From the NCBI GenBank assembly GCA_964461335.1, contig CAYWTY010000001.1:1-64000 (forward strand): DNA of 64,000 bases. The letters run 5' to 3'. A program made the translations under genes and the position numbers. Position 1 is the first letter of the stretch, and every line of letters starts with the position of its first letter. Below the pieces are notes generated by a model that saw only the letters and a list, made by a program, of their open reading frames with translations, made no database searches and had not been told where the DNA came from. Origin of the DNA: JAKJBL01 sp964461335 (GTDB lineage: Bacteria; Bacillota; Clostridia; Christensenellales; CAG-138). This document shows, one piece after another, positions 63,344 through 64,000 of this stretch.

Positions 63344-64000
63344 CCTCTTCCCCTCCCTCGGAAAGCCCGTTCATCTCATTGCGGAGCTGTTCCATTATCT
63401 GCTTAAAGCGTTCCTCGCATTCTTCTTCAGGCGTATATTTAAAGCGCGCTATAGACTCGCGTACAGGCAAAGCTGTTAACTTTGCAAAGGAAGCATCTTC
63501 ATTAAGTGCTTCCACCCCTTGCTCATAATAGGCAAGCATTACGGATAACATCATAAGCTGCTTCTTTAATGAGGCGTATGTATCCACTTCATGGAATGCG
63601 TTTTGGTGGAGAAAGTCCTCGCGTATTGAACGTGTTGCCTCAAGTATCAAGCGATCATTAAAGCTAAGCGCATCTATCCCCACAAGGCGCACAATTTCAT
63701 CAAGTTCGCTCTCGTTTTGAAGAAGGTTCATAAGCTTTTGAACCATTGCGGGCCATTCTTCTGTTATTTCTTTTTTATACCACGCGCCAAGCCTATCAAT
63801 ATAAAGCGAATAGCTCTGAAGCCAATCTATAGCCGGGAAGTGACGCGCATATGCAAGCCTGCTTGAAAGCCCCCAATATACCTTAACAATGCGGAGGGTC
63901 GCTTGCGAAACAGGCTCTGAGATATCCCCCCCCGGGGGTGATACAGCACCGATTGCCGTTACAGCGCCAAGCCGCGGGTTGGTGCCAAGCGTTTCAACAA
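63336..64000 (-). CDS. ntpA: V-type ATPase subunit A, 3' part (runs off the window)
   Basis: The frame is open from the stop at 63336 through the right edge, giving the C-terminal 221 residues. Family motifs near the edge are [20 protein letters not shown] and [17 protein letters not shown]. The P-loop and start lie outside. The methionine at 63746 is internal, not a start. Catalytic subunit of the V1 sector. Confidence 0.95.
   Translation of the reverse strand, partial: VETLGTNPRLGAVTAIGAVSPPGGDISEPVSQATLRIVKVYWGLSSRLAYARHFPAIDWLQSYSLYIDRLGAWYKKEITEEWPAMVQKLMNLLQNESELDEIVRLVGIDALSFNDRLILEATRSIREDFLHQNAFHEVDTYASLKKQLMMLSVMLAYYEQGVEALNEDASFAKLTALPVRESIARFKYTPEEECEERFKQIMEQLRNEMNGLSEGGEEDA

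Noticed and set aside
63336..63746. A complete 136-aa gene at the right edge
   Set aside because: The frame continues upstream to the window end with V-ATPase A motifs; the methionine at 63746 is internal.
1..64000. Insertion sequences, prophage, CRISPR, tRNA or rRNA
   Set aside because: No transposase or integrase motifs, no regularly spaced repeats and no recognisable tRNA or rRNA stretches were found on either strand by reading.

Overview
The window looks like part of the chromosome of a spore-forming, low-to-mid-GC Clostridia-type Firmicute. The evidence is a ctsR-mcsA-mcsB-clpC operon, spoVAC-spoVAD-spoVAE, spoIIGA-sigE and sigG, yqfC-yqfD, an mraZ-headed division and cell-wall cluster, the tig-clpP-clpX-lonB-lon-engB run, and a V-type (ntp) ATPase. 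Genus cannot be told from the sequence alone. A block of 10 Ns at 21729-21738 marks an assembly join, so this may be a draft or metagenome-derived scaffold. Almost every gene is on the minus strand. The plus-strand exceptions are a lipoprotein gene (4754-6649), a two-component pair (18902-21161) and sigG (56241-57014). I saw no rRNA, tRNA, transposase or CRISPR array.

Layout. 0.1-4.6 kb: the CtsR heat-shock operon with a recognisable promoter and CtsR operator. 4.7-9.9 kb: a divergent lipoprotein, an ECF-transporter S component preceded by a well-matched tetrahydrofolate (THF) riboswitch, a CstA-type carrier and an unknown protein. 10.1-12.4 kb: the spoVA genes, preceded by two tiny ORFs and a probable sigma-G promoter. 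12.5-21.2 kb: an accessory-looking module with a Liv-type ABC importer, an acetamidase/formamidase and a PocR-domain histidine kinase with an AraC-type response regulator. 21.2-35.9 kb: the division and murein cluster mraZ-rsmH-ftsL-pbp-murE-mraY-murD-ftsW-murA-ftsQ-ftsA-ftsZ, lacking murF, murG and murC. 35.9-37.2 kb: a phosphoesterase and a zinc-ribbon protein. 37.2-45.6 kb: the protein-quality-control run. 45.7-56.0 kb: ppdK, then recO-yqzL-era-cdd-ybeY-yqfF-phoH-yqfD-yqfC. 56.2-58.7 kb: sporulation sigma factors, with sigG inverted against sigE. 58.7-61.2 kb: a PhoR/PhoB-type two-component system. 61.3-64 kb: V-ATPase genes D and B and the 3' part of A.

How the genes fit together. Two proteolysis blocks (CtsR/McsA/McsB/ClpC and Tig/ClpP/ClpX/LonB/Lon) handle folding stress and regulated degradation. 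The dcw genes build the septum and lipid-linked murein precursors. SpoIIGA, sigma-E, sigma-G, YqfC/D and SpoVA cover successive stages of sporulation. The liv/amidase/two-component block reads as a sensed uptake-and-hydrolysis route for a small amide or related nitrogen compound; this is inferred from gene content and context.

The observations most worth a second look are: the THF riboswitch with two terminator-like hairpins, the second of which buries the Shine-Dalgarno sequence; a three-way-junction RNA candidate ending in a U-tract between mraY and murD; the two small ORFs under a sigma-G-like promoter ahead of spoVAC; the amide-uptake module; the inverted sigG; and an N-gap in ftsZ that sits in the middle of a 10-bp palindrome and whose removal restores the frame exactly.
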